Counted from the stretch's first letter, positions 33,690-43,225 are shown. The stretch is 64,000 bases of DNA from Paeniglutamicibacter kerguelensis (GCF_017876535.1 NZ_JAGIOF010000001.1:2976001-3040000), one strand, 5' to 3'. Program-made: numbers and translations. Notes: generated by a model not told the origin, from the letters alone.

Positions 33690-35489
33690 ATGCACCCCGA
33701 TGACCACGAATTCGTGCACAAAGGACTCTCCGTCATCTACAAGTACCGTCGCTCCCTCCAGGACCGGCGACACCTGTTGGTCGTCTTCTCGGGTGGCTTC
33801 GGCGAAGACAAGCGCTATGACCTCAACGGCTCGGTCGTGGACGGGATCCGCACGGACATCCTCTGGATCCGTGACCGGTTCGACGGCGACTTCTCGTACT
33901 ACATCCGCACCCACAAGCGCGGCGAACTGATCGCCGAGGCCGTGAATGCCCTGATTGAGAAGATCCGGCTCGAACGTGGCCTGGAAAAGCAACACTGCAC
34001 CTTCCTCGGTTTCTCCAAGGGAGCCAGCGGCGCCCTGTTCCACGCGATTGCCAACGACTACCCCAACGTCATCGCCGTGGTTCCGCGCATGAACATCGGC
34101 ACCGCCAACCGCCGGCAGCGGCCGCAGGTGCTCAAACAGCTCATCGGCGAAGACACTGACCAAGGTGTCGCGGAACTGGACGAACTCCTGCCTTCGATGC
34201 TCGCTAACGACGCGAACAGGGCACGCAACATCTATGTGTTTTCCTCGCCGGCCGATCCGCAATACAAAACGGAAATCATTCCGTTCATCCCCGCCTACGA
34301 ACGCTACGAGAACTTCAACCTGGTCGTGACGGAATCCCCGCTTGTGGTGCGGCACCGTGACGTCGGTTCCTACAACATTCCCTTGCTGCTGGCCACTCTC
34401 GCCGCGCTCGGCGAAGGCGCAGTGCCCCGCTACGGAAACGTGCGCAACGGCACCAAGGTCTTCTCGTCGTCGGTGCCGGCGCCGTCGATCGACGCCGTCC
34501 GGGATCGCCGGGAGACCGTCAGCCGGTTGACGTCGCTCGCGCTTCGGGATGGCCGGTTCTATCCCGAAGGCTTGCTGTTCGTCAAGGGCCAGGGCACCAA
34601 GGGGGCCGAGCAGTTCTCCCGGAAACTGGTTCTTGCCTCGGGCCGTCGTAGCCGGAGCTACGAGCTGGAAAGCTTGACCGACGACAGGCTGAACCGCACG
34701 TTCTTCGAGAACCAGTTCTGCGACTACTCCGAGGGCAAGTTCGCCACCGTGGAGCGGGGCGGCATCGATCTCGCGGAGCTTGCCCCCGGACGATACACCC
34801 TCCGGCTGGAGCTTGAACACAGCGGTGTCTCCGCCTCCGTCGACGACGTTTCGGCCGATCCCCTTGATGTTTCCGCTGCAGTGGGCAAGCACCTCGTGCG
34901 CCTACGTTCGACCGGTGACTCGGTGGTGCTGCACAAGGGCTCGATCTTGGCCGGCTGTGGGGCCGGAAGCCACTTCAAGCTGGGCAAGGTCATGGCCGGC
35001 GGTAGCAAGGTGCATGTGGAGGGACAGTACGTCCTGCCAGGCATCCGGACTCCCCGACGCGCGACCATGAGCTACTACCTGGTCTTGGCCAAGGCCGGAA
35101 CCCACACCCCGGTGGCCTCCTATCCCCTCACCACGAGCCGGCGGAAGTTCTCGGGCGAGAGCGTTGGCGATCCGTTGGGCAACTACGGGTTCACCTACTT
35201 TGGCACTCCGTCCAACGAAGGAATCCCCCTGGCGGGGGCCGTTCCCGGAGAATACGACCTGTTCATCACGGCTTCGGCAGGCAGCATCGCCACCTCGCAT
35301 GCCACGGGCCTGCGCCTTATGGTCTCCGGGAAGGGCGAGACGGTCGAGTGCTCGATTCGCTCCATCTGGCCGGTCCCCGGAGGCCAGCGCGCCGCGGCGT
35401 GGATGGCCAACAACAGGCCGAGTGTGGCTCGCAGCCTCCGCAGGGACCTGGGACGCATCAAGCGCCGGGTGTTCGCCGCGAAACCCTGA
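33690..35489 (+). CDS. Large Asp2/XcbB-like alpha/beta-hydrolase protein (polysaccharide or glycoprotein linked?)
   Basis: 599 residues from the ATG at 33690 (GAGG six bases upstream; an ATG at 33684 is too close to that site). Residues 30-200 look like an alpha/beta-hydrolase core: HLLVVFSGG near 28-36 and a nucleophile elbow GFSKGASG with Ser109. The pattern recalls Asp2-type accessory secretion proteins and XcbB/CpsF capsule proteins, which have this fold. The C-terminal 350 residues are beta-rich and unassigned. It is monocistronic with its own promoter region and terminator. Function is unknown; modification of a cell-surface glycan is a guess from the fold family. Confidence 0.65.
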   Translation: MHPDDHEFVHKGLSVIYKYRRSLQDRRHLLVVFSGGFGEDKRYDLNGSVVDGIRTDILWIRDRFDGDFSYYIRTHKRGELIAEAVNALIEKIRLERGLEKQHCTFLGFSKGASGALFHAIANDYPNVIAVVPRMNIGTANRRQRPQVLKQLIGEDTDQGVAELDELLPSMLANDANRARNIYVFSSPADPQYKTEIIPFIPAYERYENFNLVVTESPLVVRHRDVGSYNIPLLLATLAALGEGAVPRYGNVRNGTKVFSSSVPAPSIDAVRDRRETVSRLTSLALRDGRFYPEGLLFVKGQGTKGAEQFSRKLVLASGRRSRSYELESLTDDRLNRTFFENQFCDYSEGKFATVERGGIDLAELAPGRYTLRLELEHSGVSASVDDVSADPLDVSAAVGKHLVRLRSTGDSVVLHKGSILAGCGAGSHFKLGKVMAGGSKVHVEGQYVLPGIRTPRRATMSYYLVLAKAGTHTPVASYPLTTSRRKFSGESVGDPLGNYGFTYFGTPSNEGIPLAGAVPGEYDLFITASAGSIATSHATGLRLMVSGKGETVECSIRSIWPVPGGQRAAAWMANNRPSVARSLRRDLGRIKRRVFAAKP

Positions 35490-35547
35490 TCGTCATGGCC
35501 GTCGGCGGGCCCGCTCAAGACCTGTAGGTTCACCGACAATTGGCAGA

Positions 35548-35587
35548 GAAGAACGACCCCGGGCCTTGCGGCACGGGGTCGTTCTTC
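35548..35587 (+). terminator. Rho-independent terminator
   Basis: 14-bp perfect arms (35548-35561, 35574-35587) with a 12-base loop, 58 bases after the hydrolase stop. The arms end in TTCTTC. The remaining spacer to 35782 shows no gene. Confidence 0.7.
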
Positions 35588-35782
35588 GTGTGCCCCCGAA
35601 CGGGGGGGTGGCAGCCTCGCGCCTGGATACGAAGCCACGGGTCCGGGAGCCGTGAACATTGTTTCGCCCGTCACGCACCAGACCGCGAACTGACAACCGG
35701 TCTTCCGCGGATCGCGGACGTCGAAAAAGTCCGCATCACGGGATGCGACCCGCTGGTTTTCGCCAAGACCGGTGAACGGGAA

Positions 35783-36481
35783 TCAGGAGATGCGCACCTT
35801 CCCGAGGCGAGCGGCGATCCCGTCGATCATCAGGCCCATGGCAAACCGGTAATTCTCGTCGTCCTGCACCTCGGCCATGACCCCGACGGAAGCCACCGCC
35901 AACGGGTAATCCGCCCTGGGCACCTTTGCATAGCTCGCCACCCAGGCTCTGTCGTCCTCCCCGGATTTTTCACCCAGCAGAAGCAGCCCCGCGCTGAACC
36001 CGGTCCAGGCCAGCATGAAGTCCGCGCAGGCCCGATGGATCAGTGCCGCCTCCCGGGGTTCGAATCCCGCGAGCTTCAGGACGGCGAGCATCGCCTCGAC
36101 GAATTTCATCTCTCCCTCCTGGCGGGTCACACGCAGTGCCGCCAGCGTCGCCACCGATGGGTAACGCAGAAAGCTGGCCCTGGCGCGAAGCAGGAGTTCC
36201 TGTAGCGAGACTTCCCAGTACGGCCCCTGCTCATAACCTTCCATGCCCATGGCCAGCACCCTGTCGGCGAGCGCCAGAAGGAGCTCGTCCTTGTCGGCAA
36301 AGTGCCGGTACAGCGCGGTGGGATCGGCCCCCAGCTCCTTGCCGATCTTGCGGAAAGAGAGCGTATCGGTGGCCGCGTCCGCCGCCAGGTGCAGGCAGGC
36401 GTCGAGAATATTCTCCCGATTCAGTCCCTGCGCGCGGCGGCGCGGCTTCATTTCTGAACCGTTGTCGGTGTTGTTCCCCAT
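35783..36481 (-). CDS. TetR/AcrR-family transcriptional regulator
   Basis: 232 residues. The helix-turn-helix lies at about 21-66 (ILDACLHLAADAATDTLSFRKIGKELGADPTALYRHFADKDELL), with the LGADPTALYRHF recognition region seen in TetR proteins with a TetR_C-type ligand domain. The first 15 residues are hydrophilic, and a start at the internal ATG before KPRRRA is possible. It is divergent from the amidohydrolase operon at 36601 and is its probable repressor, acting at the palindrome at 36514-36528. Confidence 0.86.
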   Translation of the reverse strand: MGNNTDNGSEMKPRRRAQGLNRENILDACLHLAADAATDTLSFRKIGKELGADPTALYRHFADKDELLLALADRVLAMGMEGYEQGPYWEVSLQELLLRARASFLRYPSVATLAALRVTRQEGEMKFVEAMLAVLKLAGFEPREAALIHRACADFMLAWTGFSAGLLLLGEKSGEDDRAWVASYAKVPRADYPLAVASVGVMAEVQDDENYRFAMGLMIDGIAARLGKVRIS

Positions 36482-36513
36482 GGTTGGTTCTGGCTCCTCG
36501 GCCGCTAAAACTT

Positions 36514-36528
36514 GTCAACGGTGTTGAC
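36514..36528. promoter_or_regulatory. Palindromic candidate operator GTCAAC-N3-GTTGAC
   Basis: A perfect 6-bp palindrome with a 3-base centre in the 119-base spacer between the TetR gene and the amidohydrolase operon. Size, position and symmetry match TetR-type operators. Confidence 0.5.
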
Positions 36529-36600
36529 TTAAGGTCGCTACTGCGATTTTATGAACTGAAACACACTTTACCTCGCGGTAATTTCTTTGAGAGGGCGCAC

Positions 36601-38268
36601 GTGAACGACACCTGGCTATTCCACTCCGGAACCATCTTCGATGGAGCCACGGTCATGGATGCAGGAAGCGCCGTTGCCGTGCGCGATGGACGGATCATCG
36701 CCGCCGGCAGGGAATCCAGGGTTCGCGCAATCCTGCCGCAGCCCGATCACGACGTTGACCTCGGAACGCGGGCCCTGACGCCGGGTTTCACCGACGCCCA
36801 CGTGCACAACATCATGGGCGGGCTGGAGTCCCTGGCCTGCGACCTGACCAGTGCCGAGGGCATTGCCGAGGTGAGCGAGCGCATCGGCACCTACGCCGCC
36901 GGATGCGGCGATGCCTGGATCACCGGCGGCGGATGGTCGATGAGCGACTTCCCCGGCGGCAACCCCACCGCGGAGCTGTTGGATTCACTGGTGCCGGATC
37001 GCCCCGCCTACCTGCTCAACCGCGACCACCACGGCGCCTGGGTCAACAGCGCAGCGCTGCAGCTGGCCGGCATCAACGCGCACACGCAGGACCCCACCGA
37101 CGGGCGCATCGAACGCGACGCCTCGGGCAACCCCACCGGCACCCTGCACGAGGGCGCCATGGACCTTGTCACCGCCTTCATTCCGGAACCCGATGCCGCA
37201 ACCCTCCGCGCCGGCCTGCTGGCCGGGCAGGCCTACCTTCATTCCTTCGGCGTCACCGGCTGGCAGGAGGCGATCCTTGGCGCCTACGCCGGCTACTCGG
37301 ATGTCTCGCCCGCCTATCGTTCCCTTTACGCCGAAGGGTTGGCCACCGGACAAGCAGCGGGCGCCCTGTGGGTGCCTCGCGAAACAACGCTGGAGGACAT
37401 CCCGGCTCTTGTCGAAAACTTCCTGGCCCGCCGGTTCGCAAACGCCGCCGCGGGGTTCCGCACCACCACGGCCAAGATCATGGTCGACGGGATCGCCGAA
37501 AACCAGACCGCCGCAATGCTCGAGCCCTACCTGCGCACCTGCCATTGCGCCCCGGACTCCCCCGAGAACACCGGCCTGCAATACCTGGACCGCGAGGTGC
37601 TCATCGCCGTTGCCGTGGCCCTTGATGCGGCGGGATTCGACCTGCACCTGCACGTCATCGGCGATGCCGCGACCCGCCTGGCCCTGGATGCCATCCAGGC
37701 CGCCCGCACGGCAAACGGGGCCACCGGCGGACGCCACCACCTGGCGCACCTGCAAATCATCCATCCCGACGACGTGCCGCGCTTCGGCGCGCTGGGGCTG
37801 AGCATCAACGCCCAGGCGCTTTGGGCGTGCAACGACGACCAAATGGTCGAGCTGACCAACCCGATCCTCGGAGCCGAACGACTCGGGTGGCAGTACCCGT
37901 TCCGTTCGCTCATCGATTCCGGGGCGCACCTGGTCATGGGATCGGACTGGCCCGTCTCCACCCCCAACCCGTGGGAAGCCATCCACGTGGCAGTCAACCG
38001 CACCCACCCCGACTACCCGGACACCGAACCCCTCGTCGCGGACCAGGCCATCACGCTGCTGCAGGCCATGCGCGCCTACACGCAGGGCAGCGCCTGGATC
38101 AACCGCGACCACGAGGGCGGCCGGATCCGTCCCGGGGCCCGCGCCGACCTGGTCCTGCTGGACTCCGATCCCTTCGCCCTTGCTTCCGACGATTTGCACG
38201 CTGTGGGGGTGGAACTCACCCTCGCCGCGGGGCGCGCAGTGTACGAACGCGTCGCCGTACGCGCCTAG
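36601..38268 (+). CDS. YtcJ-like amidohydrolase
   Basis: 555 residues from the GTG at 36601, which has GAGAGG upstream; the frame is open far upstream but only antisense to the TetR gene. Metal ligands appear in PGFTDAHVHN (about 61-70) and LHLHVIGDAATRLAL (about 347), with the catalytic Asp in LVMGSDWPVSTPNPWE (about 445). GGRIRPGARADLVLLDSDPF is the C-terminal signature. Members hydrolyse amides or imines of small molecules. It heads an operon with an amine oxidase and an aminoaldehyde dehydrogenase, so it may deacylate an N-acylated amine before oxidation. It is a distant paralogue of the protein at 25615. Confidence 0.86.
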   Translation: MNDTWLFHSGTIFDGATVMDAGSAVAVRDGRIIAAGRESRVRAILPQPDHDVDLGTRALTPGFTDAHVHNIMGGLESLACDLTSAEGIAEVSERIGTYAAGCGDAWITGGGWSMSDFPGGNPTAELLDSLVPDRPAYLLNRDHHGAWVNSAALQLAGINAHTQDPTDGRIERDASGNPTGTLHEGAMDLVTAFIPEPDAATLRAGLLAGQAYLHSFGVTGWQEAILGAYAGYSDVSPAYRSLYAEGLATGQAAGALWVPRETTLEDIPALVENFLARRFANAAAGFRTTTAKIMVDGIAENQTAAMLEPYLRTCHCAPDSPENTGLQYLDREVLIAVAVALDAAGFDLHLHVIGDAATRLALDAIQAARTANGATGGRHHLAHLQIIHPDDVPRFGALGLSINAQALWACNDDQMVELTNPILGAERLGWQYPFRSLIDSGAHLVMGSDWPVSTPNPWEAIHVAVNRTHPDYPDTEPLVADQAITLLQAMRAYTQGSAWINRDHEGGRIRPGARADLVLLDSDPFALASDDLHAVGVELTLAAGRAVYERVAVRA

Positions 38269-38348
38269 GGCCACCGGTTCCCCGATTCCGCACCCACCGC
38301 GTTTTGCACACGAACACCAAGTTCACATTTTTCATGCAAGGAATTCCC

Positions 38349-39806
38349 ATGAGCACCACCACCAACGGCACGCCCCTGTCGTTCGACGTCATCGAAGCCA
38401 ACACCCCCGACTCCGTCATCGATGCCTCGCTGTCCGGCACCGACTATTCCCCCTACTGGCTCCAGCACCCCGACCGCCCCGCCGCACTCCCGGCACTGGA
38501 AGGCTCCATCTCCACCGACCTGCTCGTGGTCGGCGGAGGCTACACCGGACTGTGGACAGCCCTCCAGGCCAAGGAGGCCGACCCGGCCCGCGAGGTCGTT
38601 CTCATCGACGCCGAAACCATCGGCTGGGCCGCCTCCGGACGCAACGGCGGATTCTGCGAGGCCTCCCTGGTCCACGGCGAATCCAACGGCGAAACCCACC
38701 TGCCCAAGGAAAACGCGCGGCTGACCGAGCTCGGAGCCGACAACCTCGCCGACATCGCCGAAACCATCCGCAGGTACAGCATCGACTGCGACTTCTGGGA
38801 AAACGGCGTGCTTAACGTGGCAACCGAGAAGTACCAGGTCGAATGGCTCAAGGAAGAAGCCGAGGCCAACCCGGGCCTGCCCCTGCTGGATGCCGACGAG
38901 GTCAAGACCCACATCAACTCCCCGATCTTCGAGGGCGGAAACTGGGACAAGGAATCCGCTGCCCTGCTGCACCCGGCCAAGCTGGCCTGGGGCCTGCGCC
39001 GGGTCTGCCTGGACCTCGGGGTGAAGATCTTCGAACACACCAAGGGCACCGAGCTCACCGCCACCGCTTCGGCCGTCACCGTCTCCACCGGCGCCGGAAC
39101 CATCACCGCACAGCGCGTGGCGCTGGCCACCAATGTGTTCCCGTCGCTGCTCAAGCGCCACCGCCTGCACACCATCCCGGTGTACGACTACGCCCTGATG
39201 ACCGAGCCGCTCACCGAGGCCCAGCGCGAGGCCATCGGCTGGAAGAACAACACCGGCCTGGCGGACATGAACAACCGCTTCCACTACTCCCGCCCCACCA
39301 TCGACGAAAACGGCGGCTGGCGCATCCTCTTCGGAGGATACGACGCCGTCTACCACTACGGCCGTGAGGTCAAGCCGCAGTACGACCACAACGAGGCCAC
39401 CTACCGGAAGCTCGCCGCCCACTTCGTCGGCATCTTCCCGCAGCTCGAGGGCATCAAGTTCTCCCACGCCTGGGGCGGGGCGATCGACACCTGCAGCCGC
39501 TTCTTCGCGTTCTTCGACACCTCCCACAACGGGCGCGTCGCCTACTGCGCCGGCTTCACCGGCCTGGGCGTGGGCGCCACCCGCTTCGGCGGCCGGGTCA
39601 TGCTCGACCTGCTCTCGGGAAAAAAGACCGAGCTGACCGAGCTGGAAATGGTCAAAAAAAAGCCGCTGCCCTTCCCGCCGGAGCCCGTGGCCTGGATGGG
39701 CGTGAAGCTGATGACCAACGGGCTGGTCAAGGCCGACCGCAACGAGGGCAAACGCGGTCCGTTCCTCAAGGTCATGGACGCCGTGGGGATGGGGTTCGAC
39801 TCGTGA
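38349..39806 (+). CDS. FAD-dependent amine oxidoreductase (DAO/PuuB-like)
   Basis: 485 residues with AAGGAA upstream. The Rossmann dinucleotide motif reads LLVVGGGYTGLWTALQAKEADP (about 58-79), followed by AASGRNGGFCEASLVHG, typical of the glycine/D-amino-acid oxidase fold and of gamma-glutamylputrescine oxidases. The C-terminus carries AYCAGFTGLGVGATRFGGRVMLDLL, closing the FAD site. It probably oxidises a primary or secondary amine to an aldehyde for the dehydrogenase two genes later. It ends in GTGA overlapping the cupin start. Confidence 0.87.
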   Translation: MSTTTNGTPLSFDVIEANTPDSVIDASLSGTDYSPYWLQHPDRPAALPALEGSISTDLLVVGGGYTGLWTALQAKEADPAREVVLIDAETIGWAASGRNGGFCEASLVHGESNGETHLPKENARLTELGADNLADIAETIRRYSIDCDFWENGVLNVATEKYQVEWLKEEAEANPGLPLLDADEVKTHINSPIFEGGNWDKESAALLHPAKLAWGLRRVCLDLGVKIFEHTKGTELTATASAVTVSTGAGTITAQRVALATNVFPSLLKRHRLHTIPVYDYALMTEPLTEAQREAIGWKNNTGLADMNNRFHYSRPTIDENGGWRILFGGYDAVYHYGREVKPQYDHNEATYRKLAAHFVGIFPQLEGIKFSHAWGGAIDTCSRFFAFFDTSHNGRVAYCAGFTGLGVGATRFGGRVMLDLLSGKKTELTELEMVKKKPLPFPPEPVAWMGVKLMTNGLVKADRNEGKRGPFLKVMDAVGMGFDS

Positions 39807-40201
39807 GCACCCAACCACTGCCGCACCTGCGCGGCGGCCAGGCGCTGCGTGCCACACGCGTGGCGCTCGAGCACGAACCCGTCGCCGAGGAGCAGTCCAC
39901 CGGCGTCCCCGCCAGCACGGCCGCCCTTGAACTGGGCACGCTGGCCGGGGCCGAATTCGGCATCTGGGAGATGTCCGTCGGGTCGATGTACGACGTGGAG
40001 GCCGAGGAGGTCTTCATCGTCCTGGCGGGCGCTGGCACCGTGGTCATCGCACCGTTCGAAGGCCGCCCTGCCCACACCGCAGAACTCTGCCCCGGGACCG
40101 TCATGCGGCTGAGCGCCGGCATGCACACCACCTGGACCGTCACCGAAACACTACGCAAGATCTATTTCACCCCCACCGAAGAACACGGGAGCAATTCATG
40201 A
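39803..40201 (+). CDS. Small cupin-domain protein
   Basis: 132 residues from a GTG that overlaps the oxidoreductase stop by four bases. The single cupin fold is suggested by FGIWEMSVGSMYDVEAEEVFIVLAGAGTVVI and the second half PGTVMRLSAGMHTTWTVTETLRKIYF, which resembles the cupin_3 group often encoded with polyamine and ureidoglycine genes. Classical metal-binding His residues are mostly missing, so a binding or sensing role is as likely as catalysis. It also overlaps the next gene by four bases. Confidence 0.75.
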   Translation: MSTQPLPHLRGGQALRATRVALEHEPVAEEQSTGVPASTAALELGTLAGAEFGIWEMSVGSMYDVEAEEVFIVLAGAGTVVIAPFEGRPAHTAELCPGTVMRLSAGMHTTWTVTETLRKIYFTPTEEHGSNS

Positions 40202-41679
40202 GCACCACCCAGGGCCACCAATTCATCAACGGCGCCTACCGCGTCGGTTCCGGCACCCCCGTCGAGCGCATCAACCCGGCCACCGGCCAGGTCGACGTCG
40301 TGATGGACATCGCCTCCATCGCCGACCTGGAAGATGCGATCTCGGCAGCCGCCGCGGCCTTCAAGTCCTGGTCGCGACTGACCCCGGCCGAGCGCTCCGA
40401 CCACCTGCTCGCCTTCGCCGCCGAGCTGAAGACCCGCGCCGCAGAGCTGGCCGACCTGGAAACCGCGCAGACCGGCAAGTCCACCCGCATGTCCCACGAA
40501 TTCGACGTGCCCGGCACGATCGACAACGTGAACTTCTTCGCCGGGGCCGCACGCCACCTGCAGGGCCAGGCCGCCGGCGACTACGCCGGGAACTCCACCT
40601 CGATGATCCGCCGCGAGCCCATCGGCGTCATCGGATCCATCGCCCCGTGGAACTACCCGCTGCAGATGGCCGCCTGGAAGATCCTGCCGGCGATCGCCGC
40701 GGGCAACACCATCGTGCTCAAGCCCAGCGAAATGACCCCGGGCACCTCGCTCGTCTTCGCCGAGGCAGCCACCGCCGCCGGCATCCCTGCCGGTGTCATC
40801 AACGTCGTGGTCGGCGCCGGACGCCAGATCGGCGAGGCCCTGGTCCGCCACCCGAAGATCGCCATGACCTCCTTCACCGGCTCCACCCCGGTGGGCCGCA
40901 AGATCATGGAGATGGCATCCGAAACCGGCAAGCGCGTGCACCTGGAGCTCGGCGGCAAGGCACCGCTCGTGGTCTTCAAGGACGCCGATGTGGAGGCCGC
41001 AGCCCACGGCGCCGTCGCCGGATCCACCATCAACGGCGGCCAGGACTGCACCGCCGCCACCCGCGCATACGTGCACTCCTCGCTCTTCGAGACGTTCACC
41101 GCCCGCGTGGCCGAACTCATGGACGCCATGGTGGTGGGCGACCCGACCAACGAAGACACCGACATGGGTTCGCTGATCTCCTTCGCCCACCGCGGCAAGG
41201 TCTCCGAGATGGTCGAGCGCGCCAAGGAAGCCGGCGCCACGGTGCGCGCCGGAGGCGTGGTCCCCGATCTGCCCGGCGCCTTCTACCGCCCGACGCTGAT
41301 CACCGGCGCCACCCAGGACAGCGAGATCGTACAGGACGAGGTCTTCGGCCCCGTACTGGTCGCGCTTCCCTTCGAGACAGACGACGAGGCCATCGAGATG
41401 GCCAATGACACCCCCTTCGGGCTCGCAGCCTCCGCGTGGACCAACAACGTGAACCTGGCGATGCGCGCCGCCGCGGAGATCCAGGCCGGCTGCGTGTGGG
41501 TCAACGAGCACATCCCGATCGTCTCCGAAATGCCACACGGCGGCTACAAGGACTCGGGCTTCGGCAAGGACATGAGCAGCTATTCCTTCGAGGAATACAC
41601 CAACGTTAAGCACGTGCTCATCTCCCACGACACCGACGCCCACAAGGGCTGGCAGAGCACGGTCTTCAAGAAGCGCTAA
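40198..41679 (+). CDS. Aminobutyraldehyde-type aldehyde dehydrogenase
   Basis: 493 residues. Catalytic Cys284 is in NGGQDCTAATR, the pattern seen in gamma-aminobutyraldehyde dehydrogenases (PatD/Prr) and close to betaine-aldehyde types; Glu250 is in HLELGGKAP. PWNYPLQMAAWKILPAIAAGNTIVLKPSE is canonical. Start overlaps the cupin stop (ATGA), so all three are translated together. With the FAD oxidase it would convert putrescine-like diamines to omega-amino acids. Confidence 0.88.
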   Translation: MSTTQGHQFINGAYRVGSGTPVERINPATGQVDVVMDIASIADLEDAISAAAAAFKSWSRLTPAERSDHLLAFAAELKTRAAELADLETAQTGKSTRMSHEFDVPGTIDNVNFFAGAARHLQGQAAGDYAGNSTSMIRREPIGVIGSIAPWNYPLQMAAWKILPAIAAGNTIVLKPSEMTPGTSLVFAEAATAAGIPAGVINVVVGAGRQIGEALVRHPKIAMTSFTGSTPVGRKIMEMASETGKRVHLELGGKAPLVVFKDADVEAAAHGAVAGSTINGGQDCTAATRAYVHSSLFETFTARVAELMDAMVVGDPTNEDTDMGSLISFAHRGKVSEMVERAKEAGATVRAGGVVPDLPGAFYRPTLITGATQDSEIVQDEVFGPVLVALPFETDDEAIEMANDTPFGLAASAWTNNVNLAMRAAAEIQAGCVWVNEHIPIVSEMPHGGYKDSGFGKDMSSYSFEEYTNVKHVLISHDTDAHKGWQSTVFKKR

Positions 41680-41693
41680 GCGCTGCCATCTTT

Positions 41694-41735
41694 GGATGCC
41701 CCCGGGCCGGAGATTCCTCCGGCCCGGGGGCATCC
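41694..41735 (+). terminator. Rho-independent terminator after the aminoaldehyde dehydrogenase
   Basis: 18-bp perfect arms (41694-41711, 41718-41735) with a 6-base loop, 15 bases after the stop, followed by CTGCTTTG. It closes the 36601-41679 operon. Confidence 0.82.
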
Positions 41736-41836
41736 CTGCTTTGGGCCGTTCTTCCGCTTTGTCGTCGCCGACGAGGACCGTTCCGGCCCCCGCCAGCCGG
41801 ACCGTCCGGCAATCCAGCACCAACCAAGACCGAGCT

Positions 41837-41851
41837 TAATGAGAATCATTA
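41837..41851. promoter_or_regulatory. Zur/Fur-type box upstream of the YibE/F gene
   Basis: TAATGA-GAA-TCATTA is a perfect palindrome and fits the AATGA/TCATT half-sites of actinobacterial Zur operators. TAGACT at 41864-41869 is a likely -10 just downstream, so the box would lie within the promoter. Confidence 0.7.
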
Positions 41852-41917
41852 GCCCATCTTCGGTAGACTTCCCAAGGAGTACAAGGGCAGCAAATCGAAC
41901 GGGGCTGAATCACTTTC

Positions 41918-43225
41918 ATGGGCGGGCATCACCACGGCGAGGTACTTGTGGATCCACAGCGGCGGCGGCGCGCCAACCTCATCCTCTGGATCCTGCTGGC
42001 TCCCGTGGGGGTCGCTGCCCTGCTGGGCACCATCCTGCTGTGGCCGACGGGCGACCGCGCACCGTTCCTCGACGACCCCTACGGCGCAGGCCCGGGCGTG
42101 TCCATGGCCACCGGAACAGTCACCCGGACACTGACCGAAACCTGCCCGTCATCCGAAGGTCTTGAAGACGTGGGAGGGAAAGAACTCAAGTGCGAAATCT
42201 CCTACGTGGCACCGGATGGCGCCGGGAAGACATTCGCCCTTGAAGTGCCGCCGGAAACTACCCGATCGCGCCCCCTGAAGCCCGGGGACCGCATCAAGTA
42301 CCTCGACCTCTCCAAGGTCTCCGACGGATCCTCGGCGCCCTATGTTTTTGTCGACTTCGTCCGCACGGTTCCGCTCGCGGTCCTGGCCCTGGCCTACGCG
42401 GCGGTCGTTTGCCTCGTCGCCCGCTGGCGGGGCCTGCGCGCACTGCTTGGCCTAGCGGGCGGCCTGGTCTTCATTGTCGGCTTCATGATTCCGGCGTTGC
42501 TCGAGGGCCGATCCCCCATGCTCGTCGGACTCGTCGGATCCACGGTGGTCATGTTTGCCGCCCTGTATTTTGCCCACGGATTTTCCGCCCGAACCTCCAC
42601 CGCCCTGCTGGGAACGCTCTTCGGCCTTGGCGTCACCGCCGCCATTGCAGGCTGGGCCACCGACGCCGCTGCCCTCACCGGAGCCACCGACGACGCCGCC
42701 CTCACTCTCAACACCGTGGCCCCGGGACTGAGCCTTTCGGGGCTGCTGCTCTGCGGCCTGCTCATCGCCGGACTCGGGGTGCTCAACGACGTCACGATCA
42801 CCCAGTCCTCCGCGATCTGGGAACTGGCCGAGATCGCCCCGCATTCCACAGCCCGACAACTCTTCGCCTCCGGCATGCGCATTGGCCGCGACCACATCGC
42901 CTCGACGGTCTACACCATTGCCTTCGCCTACGCGGGGGCCGCGCTGCCCATCCTGGTCCTGGTCAGCCTCTATGACCGACCGCTGCTGGACACGCTCAGC
43001 ACCGGGGAAATGGCCGAGGAAATCATTCGCATCCTGGTCGGATCCATCGGGCTGGTGCTGGCAATCCCCGTCACCACGGCCATTGCCGTGGTGGTGGTCA
43101 AGGCTACCGGCAACGGGGGTCCCACCAAGCGATCGGGCCGACGCGCACTTCGAAACAGCCAGCCCGGCCAGGTGCAACAGCCCGCCCCGGAAGCGCAAAC
43201 TGGCGACCTGCTGCACCACCACTAA
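41918..43225 (+). CDS. YibE/F-family membrane protein under a Zur-like box
   Basis: 435 residues. It starts MGGHHHGE and ends in HHH, so both tails are His-rich and both are probably cytoplasmic or metal-exposed. One helix (about 20-40) is followed by a soluble domain to about residue 135, then seven to eight further helices, with AALYFAHGFSARTSTALLGTLFG and the conserved LGVLNDVTITQSSAIWEL block that identifies YibE/F-type proteins. No ribosome site is obvious near the ATG. It is followed 74 bases later by a zinc-binding lipoprotein gene. Family function is not established; the regulation points to zinc. Confidence 0.82.
   Translation: MGGHHHGEVLVDPQRRRRANLILWILLAPVGVAALLGTILLWPTGDRAPFLDDPYGAGPGVSMATGTVTRTLTETCPSSEGLEDVGGKELKCEISYVAPDGAGKTFALEVPPETTRSRPLKPGDRIKYLDLSKVSDGSSAPYVFVDFVRTVPLAVLALAYAAVVCLVARWRGLRALLGLAGGLVFIVGFMIPALLEGRSPMLVGLVGSTVVMFAALYFAHGFSARTSTALLGTLFGLGVTAAIAGWATDAAALTGATDDAALTLNTVAPGLSLSGLLLCGLLIAGLGVLNDVTITQSSAIWELAEIAPHSTARQLFASGMRIGRDHIASTVYTIAFAYAGAALPILVLVSLYDRPLLDTLSTGEMAEEIIRILVGSIGLVLAIPVTTAIAVVVVKATGNGGPTKRSGRRALRNSQPGQVQQPAPEAQTGDLLHHH

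Noticed and set aside
36043..36600. N-terminal extension of the second amidohydrolase
   Set aside because: Antisense to the TetR gene; the GTG at 36601 fits the family start and has GAGAGG upstream.
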